A model generated the notes under the pieces. That model saw only the letters and a list, made by a program, of their open reading frames with translations. It had not been told where the DNA came from and made no database searches. Of a DNA stretch of 64,000 bases, positions 46,936 to 55,942 are shown piece after piece (position 1 is the stretch's first letter; each line of letters starts with the position of its first letter). The position numbers and the translations under genes are program-made. This stretch comes from Gemmatimonadota bacterium. Its GTDB lineage: Bacteria; JBHIER01; G020348925. The stretch is taken from NCBI GenBank assembly GCA_020348925.1, contig CP070758.1:3106026-3170025 (forward strand), written 5' to 3'.

Positions 46936-47246
46936 TATCCGAGAACCCTTTCCATAATGCGCGCCACAGCTCTGTCCATGTTCTTATGCCCCTGTGTCTG
47001 GAGGTCATCGCGCTTCATCTGGTGTTGATCCCGGAGATCCCCTGTCTCCCGCTCGGCCTCCTTTTCAGCCGAATCAAGAGCTTGTTGGATCGCAGTTTTC
47101 GCCTGTGCGCGGGCTTTTTCGATCTCCTCACGGGCGGCCTTTTTGGCAGCAGCCAGCCGTTCGGCCGCCTGGTGGCGCGCCTCTTCGACCCGTCGGACTG
47201 CCCGGATCTCCGTACTCTTAATATCTTTCAAAGCTTCAAGGCTCAA
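46935..47246 (-). CDS. atpH: V-type ATPase subunit H/G-type peripheral stalk protein
   Basis: Small helical protein of 103 residues, almost entirely charged coiled coil (VRRVEEARHQAAERLAAAKK, then EIEKARAQAKTAI). This is the pattern of the archaeal AhaH/subunit H that forms the peripheral stalk with subunit E. It is the first gene of the ATPase operon and ends with TAATG overlapping subunit I. Assignment rests on position, length and helical pattern rather than a unique motif. Confidence 0.83.
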   Translation of the reverse strand: MSLEALKDIKSTEIRAVRRVEEARHQAAERLAAAKKAAREEIEKARAQAKTAIQQALDSAEKEAERETGDLRDQHQMKRDDLQTQGHKNMDRAVARIMERVLG

Positions 47247-47475
47247 AGGAACTCTCCTTGCACAAGAGATATTGAATTATTGCTCAAACAATGAATGTGT
47301 CGGAACGAACTGACTGCCGTGGTAGAAAAAGAACTATCGGTCGACCCTGCGGGCCGAATGAGATGGCAGATCGTATTGGACCTGGCTCGATTTTGTATTC
47401 TGGGAAATACTGATCTCCATTTTGGGTGGTAGAAAGGAGGCGTATCATATCCAATCGCAGTCAGGAACGGAAATC

Positions 47476-47913
47476 TCAAAGAGATATTGTGCTCTGAGTG
47501 GATTTCTCCTCTTCAAGTTCTTTTGATTTTTTCGGGAAGAGACTCTCCCTTTTCTCAAGTAATGATTTCTCCTCTCCCATCGAGCAGTTTCCATTGAAGA
47601 CCGCTCCCTCATGAACGACGAGGCTGCTCGTTTTTAAATCTCCAAGAAGAACGGCTTTCGACTCTAAAACAGTCTGGTCAGACGCCACCAGGCAGCCTAA
47701 AATCCGACCACCGACAGTGGCTTTCTTCACTTGAATGTCCGCTTCCACGACACCCGTCGGGCCCACAATCAATGTATCCGAGGAGACGAGTTTCCCTTTT
47801 AACGTTCCATCAATTCGGATACTGCTTTCAATTTCAACCGTCCCTTCAAATATCGAACCGCCGCCAATGATTGTGTTGAGCCGACCGGTGTCGACTTTTT
47901 CTTTGTTGGTCAT
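47476..47913 (-). CDS. bacA: Bactofilin
   Basis: Polymer-forming cytoskeletal protein that makes filaments without nucleotide and often positions cell wall enzymes. The right-handed beta-helix core is clear (GGGSIFEGTVEIESSIRIDG, then TLKGKLVSSDTLIVGPTGVV and VGGRILGCLVAS). A short charged C-terminal tail follows (SLFPKKSKELEEEKS). The length of 145 is normal. The start has AGGAGGGAG upstream. It lies 50 bases after an M23 peptidase gene, a common pairing in which the two act on cell shape. Confidence 0.93.
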   Translation of the reverse strand: MTNKEKVDTGRLNTIIGGGSIFEGTVEIESSIRIDGTLKGKLVSSDTLIVGPTGVVEADIQVKKATVGGRILGCLVASDQTVLESKAVLLGDLKTSSLVVHEGAVFNGNCSMGEEKSLLEKRESLFPKKSKELEEEKSTQSTISL

Positions 47914-47962
47914 GCTCTTCTCCCTCCTGAATAAAGTTACTCTCCGATTCTTTCGGCTTCCG

Positions 47963-48826
47963 TCACCTCAACAGATACTCTCTGGGATTGACTGGAGATC
48001 CTTCCTTCCATATCTCAAAATGGAGATGGGGCGCCGAACTCCGCCCTGAGTTGCCCACAAATGCGATAGTCTGCCCCTTCCTCACCCGTTCACCCTGCCT
48101 GACGAGAACCCTGGAATTATGGCCGTAGCGAGTGGAGACGAACGCATCATGTTGAATCATGACGAGGTTTCCCAAATCGTGGGTCCAGTTCACAAACGTG
48201 ACAATACCATCGGCCGCGGCTCTCACAGGAGTGTCGGATGGAGCTGCGATATCAATTCCCGTGTGCCGCCTCCCCAGCGGACCCACATTCACATTGAATT
48301 CTGCGGAAACCCAGCCTTGAACGGGCCAGAGATTTGGCGTCGTCCGTAACCATTCTTCAGAAATGTCAAAAATGCGGTCTGGAACCTTTTCGGAATACCA
48401 TTCCTCAGACATTTCATGTGGTATGCCCACGTCCATCTTCTGAGCGAGCTGCAACAGTTGGCCGCTGCTCAAGGGTGTCTTCTCCTCGATGGCTAGACTG
48501 TCGGATTCGATCCGCGTTCCCGCCATTCTTCTCAACCGATGGTCGATCTCTTTCATTTCATACAGGGTTTTCTGAAGCTGCAGAACCTTTGAATTCTCTC
48601 TTCGCAAATGTCTGTTTTCTCTTTCCAGTATCTCCACCTTGTATGCGGTCCTCGCCATCCTCCAAAAATTCACCGTCATCAATATCACCCCGATGACGCA
48701 CAGAGCACCGACAAGACAAACGACCTTGCACCATGCGGAACTGAGGCGAAAACTGAACGTCCGATCATCACCATCCGGTATAACCAGAACCGAGAAATAT
48801 CTTCCCTTTTTGAATAGATTCAACAA
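47963..48826 (-). CDS. M23 family metallopeptidase (membrane-anchored LytM)
   Basis: Predicted periplasmic peptidoglycan endopeptidase, 287 residues. The N terminus has one membrane helix (about 32-52), a coiled coil (about 55-90) and the LytM domain at the C terminus. All metal ligands are intact (HTGIDIAAP and APHLHFEIW), unlike the EnvC-like protein at 3288. The start appears to be TTG at 48826 behind TTAGGACG. It lies 50 bases before bactofilin, and the strong promoter at 48882-48910 drives the pair. Confidence 0.9.
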   Translation of the reverse strand: MLNLFKKGRYFSVLVIPDGDDRTFSFRLSSAWCKVVCLVGALCVIGVILMTVNFWRMARTAYKVEILERENRHLRRENSKVLQLQKTLYEMKEIDHRLRRMAGTRIESDSLAIEEKTPLSSGQLLQLAQKMDVGIPHEMSEEWYSEKVPDRIFDISEEWLRTTPNLWPVQGWVSAEFNVNVGPLGRRHTGIDIAAPSDTPVRAAADGIVTFVNWTHDLGNLVMIQHDAFVSTRYGHNSRVLVRQGERVRKGQTIAFVGNSGRSSAPHLHFEIWKEGSPVNPREYLLR

Positions 48827-48881
48827 CGTCCTAAAATTGGTAAAATGAGACTACGGCAATACCCTTCAACGGTGGAGGAAC

Positions 48882-48910
48882 AATATATGCGTCCTCCTTG
48901 AAAATGTCAA
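48882..48910 (-). promoter_or_regulatory. Strong sigma70-type promoter for M23-bactofilin
   Basis: TTGACA (48905-48910), a 17-base spacer and TATATT (48882-48887) on the minus strand, close to the ideal housekeeping promoter. A start site near 48875 would give a leader of about 50 bases before the M23 gene. It could also feed the ATPase operon through bactofilin. Confidence 0.75.
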
Positions 48911-49018
48911 TAGCTTTTTACGGTTACAGTCGCCCTTTGCCGCTCTGCGCTCGCCTCTCAAGAACATGCTTTGCGGACAAAGCGCCGGAGCGTGGGACGA
49001 CGGGAAATCGCATTCCCC

Positions 49019-49882
49019 CTACCCCTCACCCAGGAGCAACTCGATGACGCGATCGAGATCCTCGGAGGAATAAAATTCGATCTCGATCTTCCCCTTATCG
49101 ATCGTCTGTCGAATTCGAACTTGCGTTCCGAAAAACTGCCGCAATTTTTCTTCCAGAGCCACAATTTGGGCCGGTTTCTTGGGACCACGACGACCGGTGC
49201 TCAGGGCCCGATCGTGCATGATGTTCCGAACCATCTCCTCGACACGCCTGACTGAAAGCCCGCGATGGACTATTTTATCGGAGAGTGATTCCTGATCACT
49301 CTCTTTCTCAAGCGCAAGCAACGCCCGGGCGTGACCCATAGTCAGGGAGCCCGTTTTCAGCTTCTCCTGAACAGAGACGGGCAATTGAAGCAGCCGTAGA
49401 AAATTGGCCACTGTCGAGCGATTTTTTCCCACTTTTTGAGCCACCTGATCTTGGGTCAGTGCGTACTCCTCCATGAGTCTCTGGTACGCTTTCGCCTGAT
49501 CGATGGCATTCAGATCCTCCCGCTGGATATTCTCGACCAGAGACAGCTCCAACATCTCTTCCGGACTCGTGACGTCCATAACGATGGCCGGTACCGTCTC
49601 CAACCGGGCCTCTTTGGCGGCTCGATATCTGCGCTCACCGGCAATGAGCTCGAAGCCATCCTCCGCTTGGCGAAGGATCAATGGCTGGAGAACACCCTTT
49701 TCAGTGATCGACCGCTTCAGATCTTCAAGGTTCGCATCGTCCATCTCCTCCCTCGGCTGATACGGATTGGGTTTGATCCGGGCGAGTTCAACCTGGATGA
49801 GCTGCTTCTCATCTTCAATGAGATGGGTATACGGTTCAGGAATGAGCGCCTGGAGCCCCTTACCCAAGACTTTCTTCGTCAT
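49019..49882 (-). CDS. parB: Chromosome partitioning protein ParB
   Basis: Binds parS and spreads along DNA as a CTP-dependent clamp to organise the origin region. The N terminus has KKVLGKGLQALIP, then the CTP-binding arginine patch in AGERRYRAAKEA, the DNA-binding region QDQVAQKVGKNRSTVANFLRLLQLP, and the C-terminal dimer domain. The length of 287 is normal. It overlaps parA by 23 bases, so the two are coupled. A candidate parS lies at 43607. Confidence 0.95.
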   Translation of the reverse strand: MTKKVLGKGLQALIPEPYTHLIEDEKQLIQVELARIKPNPYQPREEMDDANLEDLKRSITEKGVLQPLILRQAEDGFELIAGERRYRAAKEARLETVPAIVMDVTSPEEMLELSLVENIQREDLNAIDQAKAYQRLMEEYALTQDQVAQKVGKNRSTVANFLRLLQLPVSVQEKLKTGSLTMGHARALLALEKESDQESLSDKIVHRGLSVRRVEEMVRNIMHDRALSTGRRGPKKPAQIVALEEKLRQFFGTQVRIRQTIDKGKIEIEFYSSEDLDRVIELLLGEG

Positions 49883-50636
49883 GATTCATCACTTCCTTTG
49901 CCAGACTGAGGTAATTGTCAGCTCCCATCGATTGGGCATCGTAGAGGATGATGGGTTTTCCAAAACTGGGAGCTTCACTCAGGCGTATGTTTCTCCTGAT
50001 AACGGTTCTGTAAACCCGATCCTTAAAAAAACTCCGCGCCTCCTCTGCGACTTGCTTTGAGAGTCTGACCCGCGAATCGAACATTGTCAGCAGAACCCCT
50101 TCAATTCTGAGATTCGGATTGAGACGCCTTTGCACCAGCCGGATGGTATTGAGCAACTGACCCAATCCTTCCAGGGCGTAATACTCACATTGGATCGGAA
50201 TAATCGCAGAGTCGGCCGCTGTCAAAGCGTTTAACGTCAAGAGACCCAAAGAAGGGGGACAATCGATAATAATATAACGATAATCACTCTTGATCCTTTC
50301 AAGGGCCTTTCGCAATTGCATCTCTCGTGCCTGCATCCCGACCAATTCCACTTCGGCCCCAATGAGCCTGATATGGGAGGGTACAAGCTGGAGATGGGCC
50401 AGTTCCGTGTGATGCAGCGTCGCACCGAGAGATGCATCTCCCGTGAGCACCTCATAAATACATTCCATCTCAGGGCCAACCTCGATCCCCAGGCCGCTCG
50501 TGGCGTTGGCCTGGGGATCGACATCCACAAGCAACGTCGGTTCTTCGGCCACGGCGAGACAGGCTGAGAGATTGATTGCCGTGGTCGTCTTGCCCACGCC
50601 TCCCTTCTGATTGGCGATGACTATGGTCCTACTCAT
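49860..50636 (-). CDS. parA: Chromosome partitioning ATPase ParA (Soj)
   Basis: Walker-type ATPase that moves ParB-bound DNA to the poles. The deviant Walker A motif is NQKGGVGKTTTAINL, followed by LLVDVDPQANATSGLG and IIDCPPSLGLLTLNAL. The length of 258 with no extra N-terminal DNA-binding domain identifies the chromosomal Soj type. It overlaps parB and follows the OmpA-family gene by 60 bases. Confidence 0.95.
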   Translation of the reverse strand: MSRTIVIANQKGGVGKTTTAINLSACLAVAEEPTLLVDVDPQANATSGLGIEVGPEMECIYEVLTGDASLGATLHHTELAHLQLVPSHIRLIGAEVELVGMQAREMQLRKALERIKSDYRYIIIDCPPSLGLLTLNALTAADSAIIPIQCEYYALEGLGQLLNTIRLVQRRLNPNLRIEGVLLTMFDSRVRLSKQVAEEARSFFKDRVYRTVIRRNIRLSEAPSFGKPIILYDAQSMGADNYLSLAKEVMNHDEESLG

Positions 50637-50696
50637 ACTTGGGAGACACGCTTTTTCATTTCGAACTGGTCACTCCTTGGGTGGATACCCTGCCCC

Positions 50697-52700
50697 CTAT
50701 CTCGATTCCAAAATGACAAAATCGATTCTCCTGTTCAACTGACGCCCCTCTTCGGTGTCGTTGTCAGCCACTGGGCGTCTTTCACCAAAACCGACAGCGA
50801 CAATGCGGTTGGGATTTATCTGATGTCTGGTTATCAAATAATTCCGCACGGAATTGGCCCGGGCTTCCGAAAGTTTCTGGTTGTATTCGTCACTGCCCTT
50901 ACTGTCGGTATGGCCTTCGATTTGAACCTTGAGCTCCGGGATCTCTATCATGGTCTGAGCGGCATCATCCAGAATCGGATACGAGCCGGGTCGAATGGTC
51001 GATTTGTTGAATTCGAACGTAATGCCACGGAGGCGGATAACTTCACCCTTTTTCGGAATTCGTCGCAAGGCGAAGTTTTGAAGGGTCGTCTTTCCGTCTT
51101 CGATCACGACAGGTACCATCTTTTCGACATACCCATTAACAACAGCCTTCACACGATACGTCGCCGGTGATACTTCCACGGAGTAAATGCCCTCTTGATC
51201 GGTCCGAACCGAGGGGATATCGGTATCGATAAAGGTAACAAGGCCCACCAACACGGAGTCGGAAGCTATGTCCGTCATCTGTCCTGTAAGTTTCCCCATG
51301 GGCACGATCTGCGGCTCGAGACTGAAGTTCTTCACCTCGGTCTCGTCCCTCTTAATGACGACCGGTTCCGAGAGCGTCAGATAACCCTCACATTCAACTC
51401 TGACGACGACCGTTCCCTCGGGTAACGTCACCTCATACATGCCGGTGGCGGGAACCGCCTTCACACTCTCCACCGCAATCTCCGGGAAAGTGAGCGTCGC
51501 TGAAATCGGTTCGTTTGTTCTCTTGTCGACAATCTTGCCAGTAATCTTTCCCTCCTTCGGTCTGGCCTTGAGAGCTAAGTCCAATTGCGTTCTCTTCCCC
51601 GCCCTGATCAGGACCGCCTTCTTCGTCTGAGAATAGTAGTCGGGATTCGAAGCAAGGACCGTATACTCAGAGGGAGAAAGAGTGACTTCAAAAGCACCGG
51701 ATAACTGATCGGTGGAAATATTTTGGACCATGGTGCCAGGAAAACTCACCACGGCCGAAATCGGCTCTCCCGTCTCCTCGTCGATCACTTTTCCAAAAAG
51801 AATCCCGGTCGTCGGCCGCAGCATCGAACCCACGCTGAAACCCAGAATCACATTCCAGTCTGGCTGTCCCGATTCCTCCGGTGATAGCCGAAAATCAACC
51901 GCCACGTCCAACGGGATCGCCGGACCAAAAAGACGTACACCGGGGGTAACACGGAGGGCCATCTTCTCCTCGAGGAAATCCGCATCCGTATGCTCGCCTG
52001 TTATTTCCGCAAAGATGATCACTTTGGGACCGGCCTCGTATTCCACGCCACCCCCAAAGATGAATTGATTCGAAGCCGGACCGAACATGCCGGGAAAGAG
52101 ACTATCCTCGTTGACAGCCACATACCCTCCGTTCAGATAACACCCAAACTTTTCGAAATTGAGGTCGACGAGCAACCGGCCTCCGCCATACGTCTCATCT
52201 CTGGTAAAAAAGCCCTTGCGAACACCAACCACCCCTTGGTCGCTACTCCCTGTGGGGAGAACGACGAACCCCTGCAGGCCAAAATGAATGAATTCGGATA
52301 ACTCTCCAGGATAGCTGAGCTTCAAACCCAACTGCGTATCTCCGATCCCCTCACTGTCCTTATACTGCTTTCTGGGCCAGGTCTGCCGACCGACATCACT
52401 CAAAAAGAGAGTGGCCCCGGACACCTCCAGAAAATCCGTAATGCCGTAGGTGAGCCCAATATGGGTCGTCAAGTAGTACGCCTTGCCTGTGGCATCCGGT
52501 CTGTCAATTGGAATATACACATCTTTTTCATACCGACCTTCGTTGTGAAGGTTCACGGTCAACAGACCTTGACAGCAGCTTCGTGCCGAATGAACTCGAA
52601 GCAGACCTTGTTGACCGTACATCGTTACCCCAGCCTGGGCCAAACAAAATGCGAACAAAACGGTAAGCAGGCTCGAGGCAATCAGTATCTTTTTCTTCAT
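50697..52700 (-). CDS. OmpA-family outer-membrane protein with carboxypeptidase-regulatory-like repeats
   Basis: Outer-membrane protein of 667 residues. ATG at 52700 has AGGAAGGAG upstream and opens a signal sequence (ILIASSLLTVLFAFCLAQAG). The first ~290 residues look like a beta barrel with alternating hydrophobic strands. Then come three or four beta-sandwich repeats of about 75 residues (GKITGKIVDKRTNEPISATL; GKLTGQMTDIASDSVLVG), like CarboxypepD_reg domains. The C terminus is a peptidoglycan-binding OmpA domain (FEFNKSTIRPGSYPILDDAA, then EGHTDSKGSDEYNQKLSEAR). It could tether the outer membrane to the wall; the barrel's cargo is unknown. Confidence 0.86.
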   Translation of the reverse strand: MKKKILIASSLLTVLFAFCLAQAGVTMYGQQGLLRVHSARSCCQGLLTVNLHNEGRYEKDVYIPIDRPDATGKAYYLTTHIGLTYGITDFLEVSGATLFLSDVGRQTWPRKQYKDSEGIGDTQLGLKLSYPGELSEFIHFGLQGFVVLPTGSSDQGVVGVRKGFFTRDETYGGGRLLVDLNFEKFGCYLNGGYVAVNEDSLFPGMFGPASNQFIFGGGVEYEAGPKVIIFAEITGEHTDADFLEEKMALRVTPGVRLFGPAIPLDVAVDFRLSPEESGQPDWNVILGFSVGSMLRPTTGILFGKVIDEETGEPISAVVSFPGTMVQNISTDQLSGAFEVTLSPSEYTVLASNPDYYSQTKKAVLIRAGKRTQLDLALKARPKEGKITGKIVDKRTNEPISATLTFPEIAVESVKAVPATGMYEVTLPEGTVVVRVECEGYLTLSEPVVIKRDETEVKNFSLEPQIVPMGKLTGQMTDIASDSVLVGLVTFIDTDIPSVRTDQEGIYSVEVSPATYRVKAVVNGYVEKMVPVVIEDGKTTLQNFALRRIPKKGEVIRLRGITFEFNKSTIRPGSYPILDDAAQTMIEIPELKVQIEGHTDSKGSDEYNQKLSEARANSVRNYLITRHQINPNRIVAVGFGERRPVADNDTEEGRQLNRRIDFVILESR

Positions 52701-52844
52701 TTTCGATACTCCTTCCTGTGAAGTATTTTTACTCGAAGTGCTCAACAACTGCGTAATGCAACAAATATATAGGAAAGTTTGATCTTTCAATTCTAGACCT
52801 CCTCCTTGAATAGATGTTCAAATGCCTCTTACCAAATACTCTAT

Positions 52845-55571
52845 TCACCTCCTTTTTGGTTGTTTCATCTCTTTCACAACTGCTTGGGCAGCAGCCAGAC
52901 GGGCGATGGGCACCCGAAACGGAGAGCATGAAACGTAATTCATGCCCGCTCGATGACAGAACTCCACGGAAGCAGGATCTCCTCCGTGTTCGCCACAAAT
53001 CCCCACCTTCAAATTGGGGCGGGTCCTACGACCTTTCTTTATTCCAAGCTCTACCAATTGACCGACACCTGCTTGATCCAGTGATTGAAACGGATCATCC
53101 GGCAGAATCCCTTTGACGATATAATCATGAAGAAACTTGCCCACATCGTCCCGGCTGTAGCCGAAGGTCATTTGAGTCAGGTCGTTTGTGCCGAAGGAAA
53201 AGAACTCGGCCACTTCGGCGATGTCGTCGGCGATCAGTGCCGCCCTGGGGATTTCAATCATAGTCCCGACGGAATAGTTCACTCTCACTCCGGTTTTCTC
53301 GATGACCGCCTCAGCCGCATCAACGACGACTTTTCTTTGGTTCTCCAGCTCCTCCTTGGTTCCCACGAGGGGAATCATTATCTCGGGATAGACCTTGACC
53401 CCACCTTTGACCAGGCGACAGGCCGCTTCCATGATGGCCTGCGCCTGCATGTGCGTAATTTCCGGAAAGGCTACGCCCAGACGGCAGCCGCGATGGCCCA
53501 TCATGGGATTGGCCTCGTGCAGAGCCTCGATTTTCGTTCTGACGTGCTTGAGGGGAAGGCCCAGATCGCGGGCCAACTCTCTCTGCGCCGCCTCATCCTG
53601 GGGTAAAAACTCATGAAGAGGCGGATCCAAGGTGCGCACGGTGACCGGCAGACCGGCCATGGCTCGAAAGATTCCGGCGAAATCCCTCCGGTGAAGGGGA
53701 AGAAGCTTTTTCAGCGCTCTCCGCCGGCCATCTTCCGTATCCGCCAGAATCATCTCACGCACGGCCGTTATCCTCCCCGGGCCGAAGAACATGTGTTCGG
53801 TTCGGCACAGACCTATGCCTTCCGCTCCCAGCCTCCGCGCCGTAGTCGCATCCTCGGGACGGTCCGCATTGGTCCGGACGCCCAAGCGTCTGACGCCATC
53901 GGCCCATTTCATCAGATCCGTATAGGCTCGATTTCGCTCCGGATCGACAGCAATGAGAGGCAATGCTCCGGCGTAGACCGATCCCGTTGTTCCGTTGAGC
54001 GTAATCCAATCCCCCTCCTTCAAGATGCGTCCATCGACATGCAGCCTCTTCTTCGCACCCTGAATGTTCAAAGCACCGCACCCCACAATACAGCACTTGC
54101 CCCAGCCGCGGGCGACGAGAGCAGCGTGACTCGTCATCCCACCCGTGGCCGTCAGAATCGCCTCGGCGGCATGCATCCCGGCAACGTCCTCAGCGCTCGT
54201 TTCCGTTCGAACCAGAATAACCTTTTTGCCTGCCCGGGCCCACGTTTCAGCCTGTTCCGGGGTGAAGACGATCTGCCCGGAAGCCCCCCCCGGCCCTGCC
54301 GGGAGCCCCGTGGCCAAGAGATCGGCCTTGCGTTCGGCTTTCGGATCGATCATAGGGTGGAGAAGCTCATCCAGTTGATGCGGTCCGACCCGCAACAGTG
54401 CCTCCTCCCTGGAAATGAGTCGCTGGCGGCACATATCCACCGCCATCTTCACCGCCGCCACACCATTTCGCTTGCCAACCCGGGTCTGGAGAATATAGAG
54501 GGTCCCGTGCTCGATGGTGAATTCGAGATCCTGCATGTCCCGATAGTGTTTTTCGAGCCTATTCCGGACGCCCATCAGCTGTCTGTATAATTGAGGCATC
54601 AATCGCTCGAGAGAGGGAAGATGTTTCGACGCCTCGGTTTTGGATGTCTCATTGATCGCCTGTGGCGTTCTCGTCCCAGCCACCACATCCTCCCCCTGGG
54701 CGTTGACCAAGAACTCCCCGTAGAAGTTGTTTTCTCCGGTGGCCGGATTCCGGGTGAAAGCCACACCGGTGGCGGAATGCTCACCCATGTTTCCGAAGAC
54801 CATGGTCTGGACGTTGACGGCGGTTCCCCATCCATCCGGAATCCCCTCGATCCTTCGATAGGATACGGCCCGCTTGCCCATCCACGATCGAAAGACGGCC
54901 CCCACGGCCATCCACAGCTGCTCTCGCGCATCTTCGGGAAAATCGACCTTCAGAACGTTCTTGACCTTTTGTCGAAAGAGCGCGCACAGCTTCTTGAGAT
55001 CTTCGGCATCCAGTCCGGTATCGTCCTTGATCCCTCGGGCTTTTTTCATCTTGCCCATTTCATGCTCGAGCTGCTGACGAATACCGACCCCGCCTTTCGG
55101 TTCGATTCCCGCCGCCTTCTCCAACACGACATCGGAAAACATCATGATGAGCCGGCGATAGGCGTCGTAGGCGAAGCGTTCGTTTCCGCTTCTGGCGACG
55201 AGACCGGGCAGCGTTTTTTCTGTCAGCCCGATGTTGAGCACCGTCTCCATCATACCGGGCATTGAAACTCTGGCCCCGGACCTGACCGAAAAGAGGAGAG
55301 GGTTCGAGGGATCACCGAAGGTGCGTCCCATCAGTTTTTCAACCCGCGCCAGTGTCTGTTCAACTTCACTTTTCAACCCGCGGGGATATTTCCCCCCGGT
55401 CCGCATGTAGTGGGTACAGCTTTCAGTGGACAGGGTAAAACCTGGAGGAACCGGGATGCCCAAGCGTGACATTTCGGCCAGATTGGCCCCCTTTCCCCCC
55501 AGAAGGTTCTTCATGGTGGCATGCCCGTCAGCCCTGCCATCACCGAAAAAATAGACATACTTTTGTGCCAC
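52845..55571 (-). CDS. ppdK: Pyruvate, phosphate dikinase
   Basis: Interconverts pyruvate, ATP and phosphate with phosphoenolpyruvate, AMP and pyrophosphate in central carbon metabolism. The N-terminal nucleotide-binding domain has KNLLGGKGANLAEM. The swivelling domain carries the phosphohistidine in GGMTSHAALVARGWGK, and the C-terminal PEP/pyruvate domain ends with the catalytic Cys region. At 908 residues it is full length. The start is GTG at 55571 behind GGAGG, and a good promoter lies at 55641-55669. Confidence 0.96.
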   Translation of the reverse strand: MAQKYVYFFGDGRADGHATMKNLLGGKGANLAEMSRLGIPVPPGFTLSTESCTHYMRTGGKYPRGLKSEVEQTLARVEKLMGRTFGDPSNPLLFSVRSGARVSMPGMMETVLNIGLTEKTLPGLVARSGNERFAYDAYRRLIMMFSDVVLEKAAGIEPKGGVGIRQQLEHEMGKMKKARGIKDDTGLDAEDLKKLCALFRQKVKNVLKVDFPEDAREQLWMAVGAVFRSWMGKRAVSYRRIEGIPDGWGTAVNVQTMVFGNMGEHSATGVAFTRNPATGENNFYGEFLVNAQGEDVVAGTRTPQAINETSKTEASKHLPSLERLMPQLYRQLMGVRNRLEKHYRDMQDLEFTIEHGTLYILQTRVGKRNGVAAVKMAVDMCRQRLISREEALLRVGPHQLDELLHPMIDPKAERKADLLATGLPAGPGGASGQIVFTPEQAETWARAGKKVILVRTETSAEDVAGMHAAEAILTATGGMTSHAALVARGWGKCCIVGCGALNIQGAKKRLHVDGRILKEGDWITLNGTTGSVYAGALPLIAVDPERNRAYTDLMKWADGVRRLGVRTNADRPEDATTARRLGAEGIGLCRTEHMFFGPGRITAVREMILADTEDGRRRALKKLLPLHRRDFAGIFRAMAGLPVTVRTLDPPLHEFLPQDEAAQRELARDLGLPLKHVRTKIEALHEANPMMGHRGCRLGVAFPEITHMQAQAIMEAACRLVKGGVKVYPEIMIPLVGTKEELENQRKVVVDAAEAVIEKTGVRVNYSVGTMIEIPRAALIADDIAEVAEFFSFGTNDLTQMTFGYSRDDVGKFLHDYIVKGILPDDPFQSLDQAGVGQLVELGIKKGRRTRPNLKVGICGEHGGDPASVEFCHRAGMNYVSCSPFRVPIARLAAAQAVVKEMKQPKRR

Positions 55572-55640
55572 TCACACCTCCAGTTCTTGCACGTCCATAA
55601 AATTTATCGCGAAATTTCTCAATCGATTCTTAATGGGACA

Positions 55641-55669
55641 AATATATCGAAGGGGATAAAAAATTGCAA
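55641..55669 (-). promoter_or_regulatory. ppdK promoter
   Basis: TTGCAA (55664-55669), a 17-base spacer and TATATT (55641-55646) on the minus strand. The leader to the GTG at 55571 would be about 63 bases. The -10 box is identical to that of the M23-bactofilin promoter. Confidence 0.6.
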
Positions 55670-55882
55670 TGAGAAAATTGAATTTTTGGTTCCATAGAAA
55701 AATTAAAGAACCCTCATTCGATGAATTCATAAACAACTATGGTGCACTACTTACAGAAATGGCTATGTTGAGCTTTCGTCTTTGAGCTGACCTGAGGAAT
55801 TTGTCGGGTTTGGAATACATATCATAGCGAATTGCAATCGTCTCTCTGTCTCAGTGTCTCTGGGGCGAAGCATCCGGGCGAA

Positions 55883-55918
55883 ACAAAAGAGGTAGAGCGG
55901 GTGCTCTACCTCTTTTGT
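55883..55918 (-). terminator. Strong terminator closing the cohesin/dockerin unit
   Basis: Perfect inverted repeat with 16-base arms (55883-55898 and 55903-55918) and a four-base loop. It lies 25 bases after the 55943 stop. On the minus strand the second arm ends CTCTTTTGT and is followed by TTC, a short interrupted T run. Confidence 0.88.
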
Positions 55919-55942
55919 CAGAAGATGTGGTTTCCCTTGATT

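Larger units (their letters stand above)
55572..55942. other. 371-base AT-rich intergenic region
   Basis: Holds the ppdK promoter at 55641-55669 on one side and the terminator of the 1317-residue gene at 55883-55918 on the other. Between them (about 55670-55880) the sequence is AT-rich, and I see no gene and no clear repeat. Confidence 0.7.
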
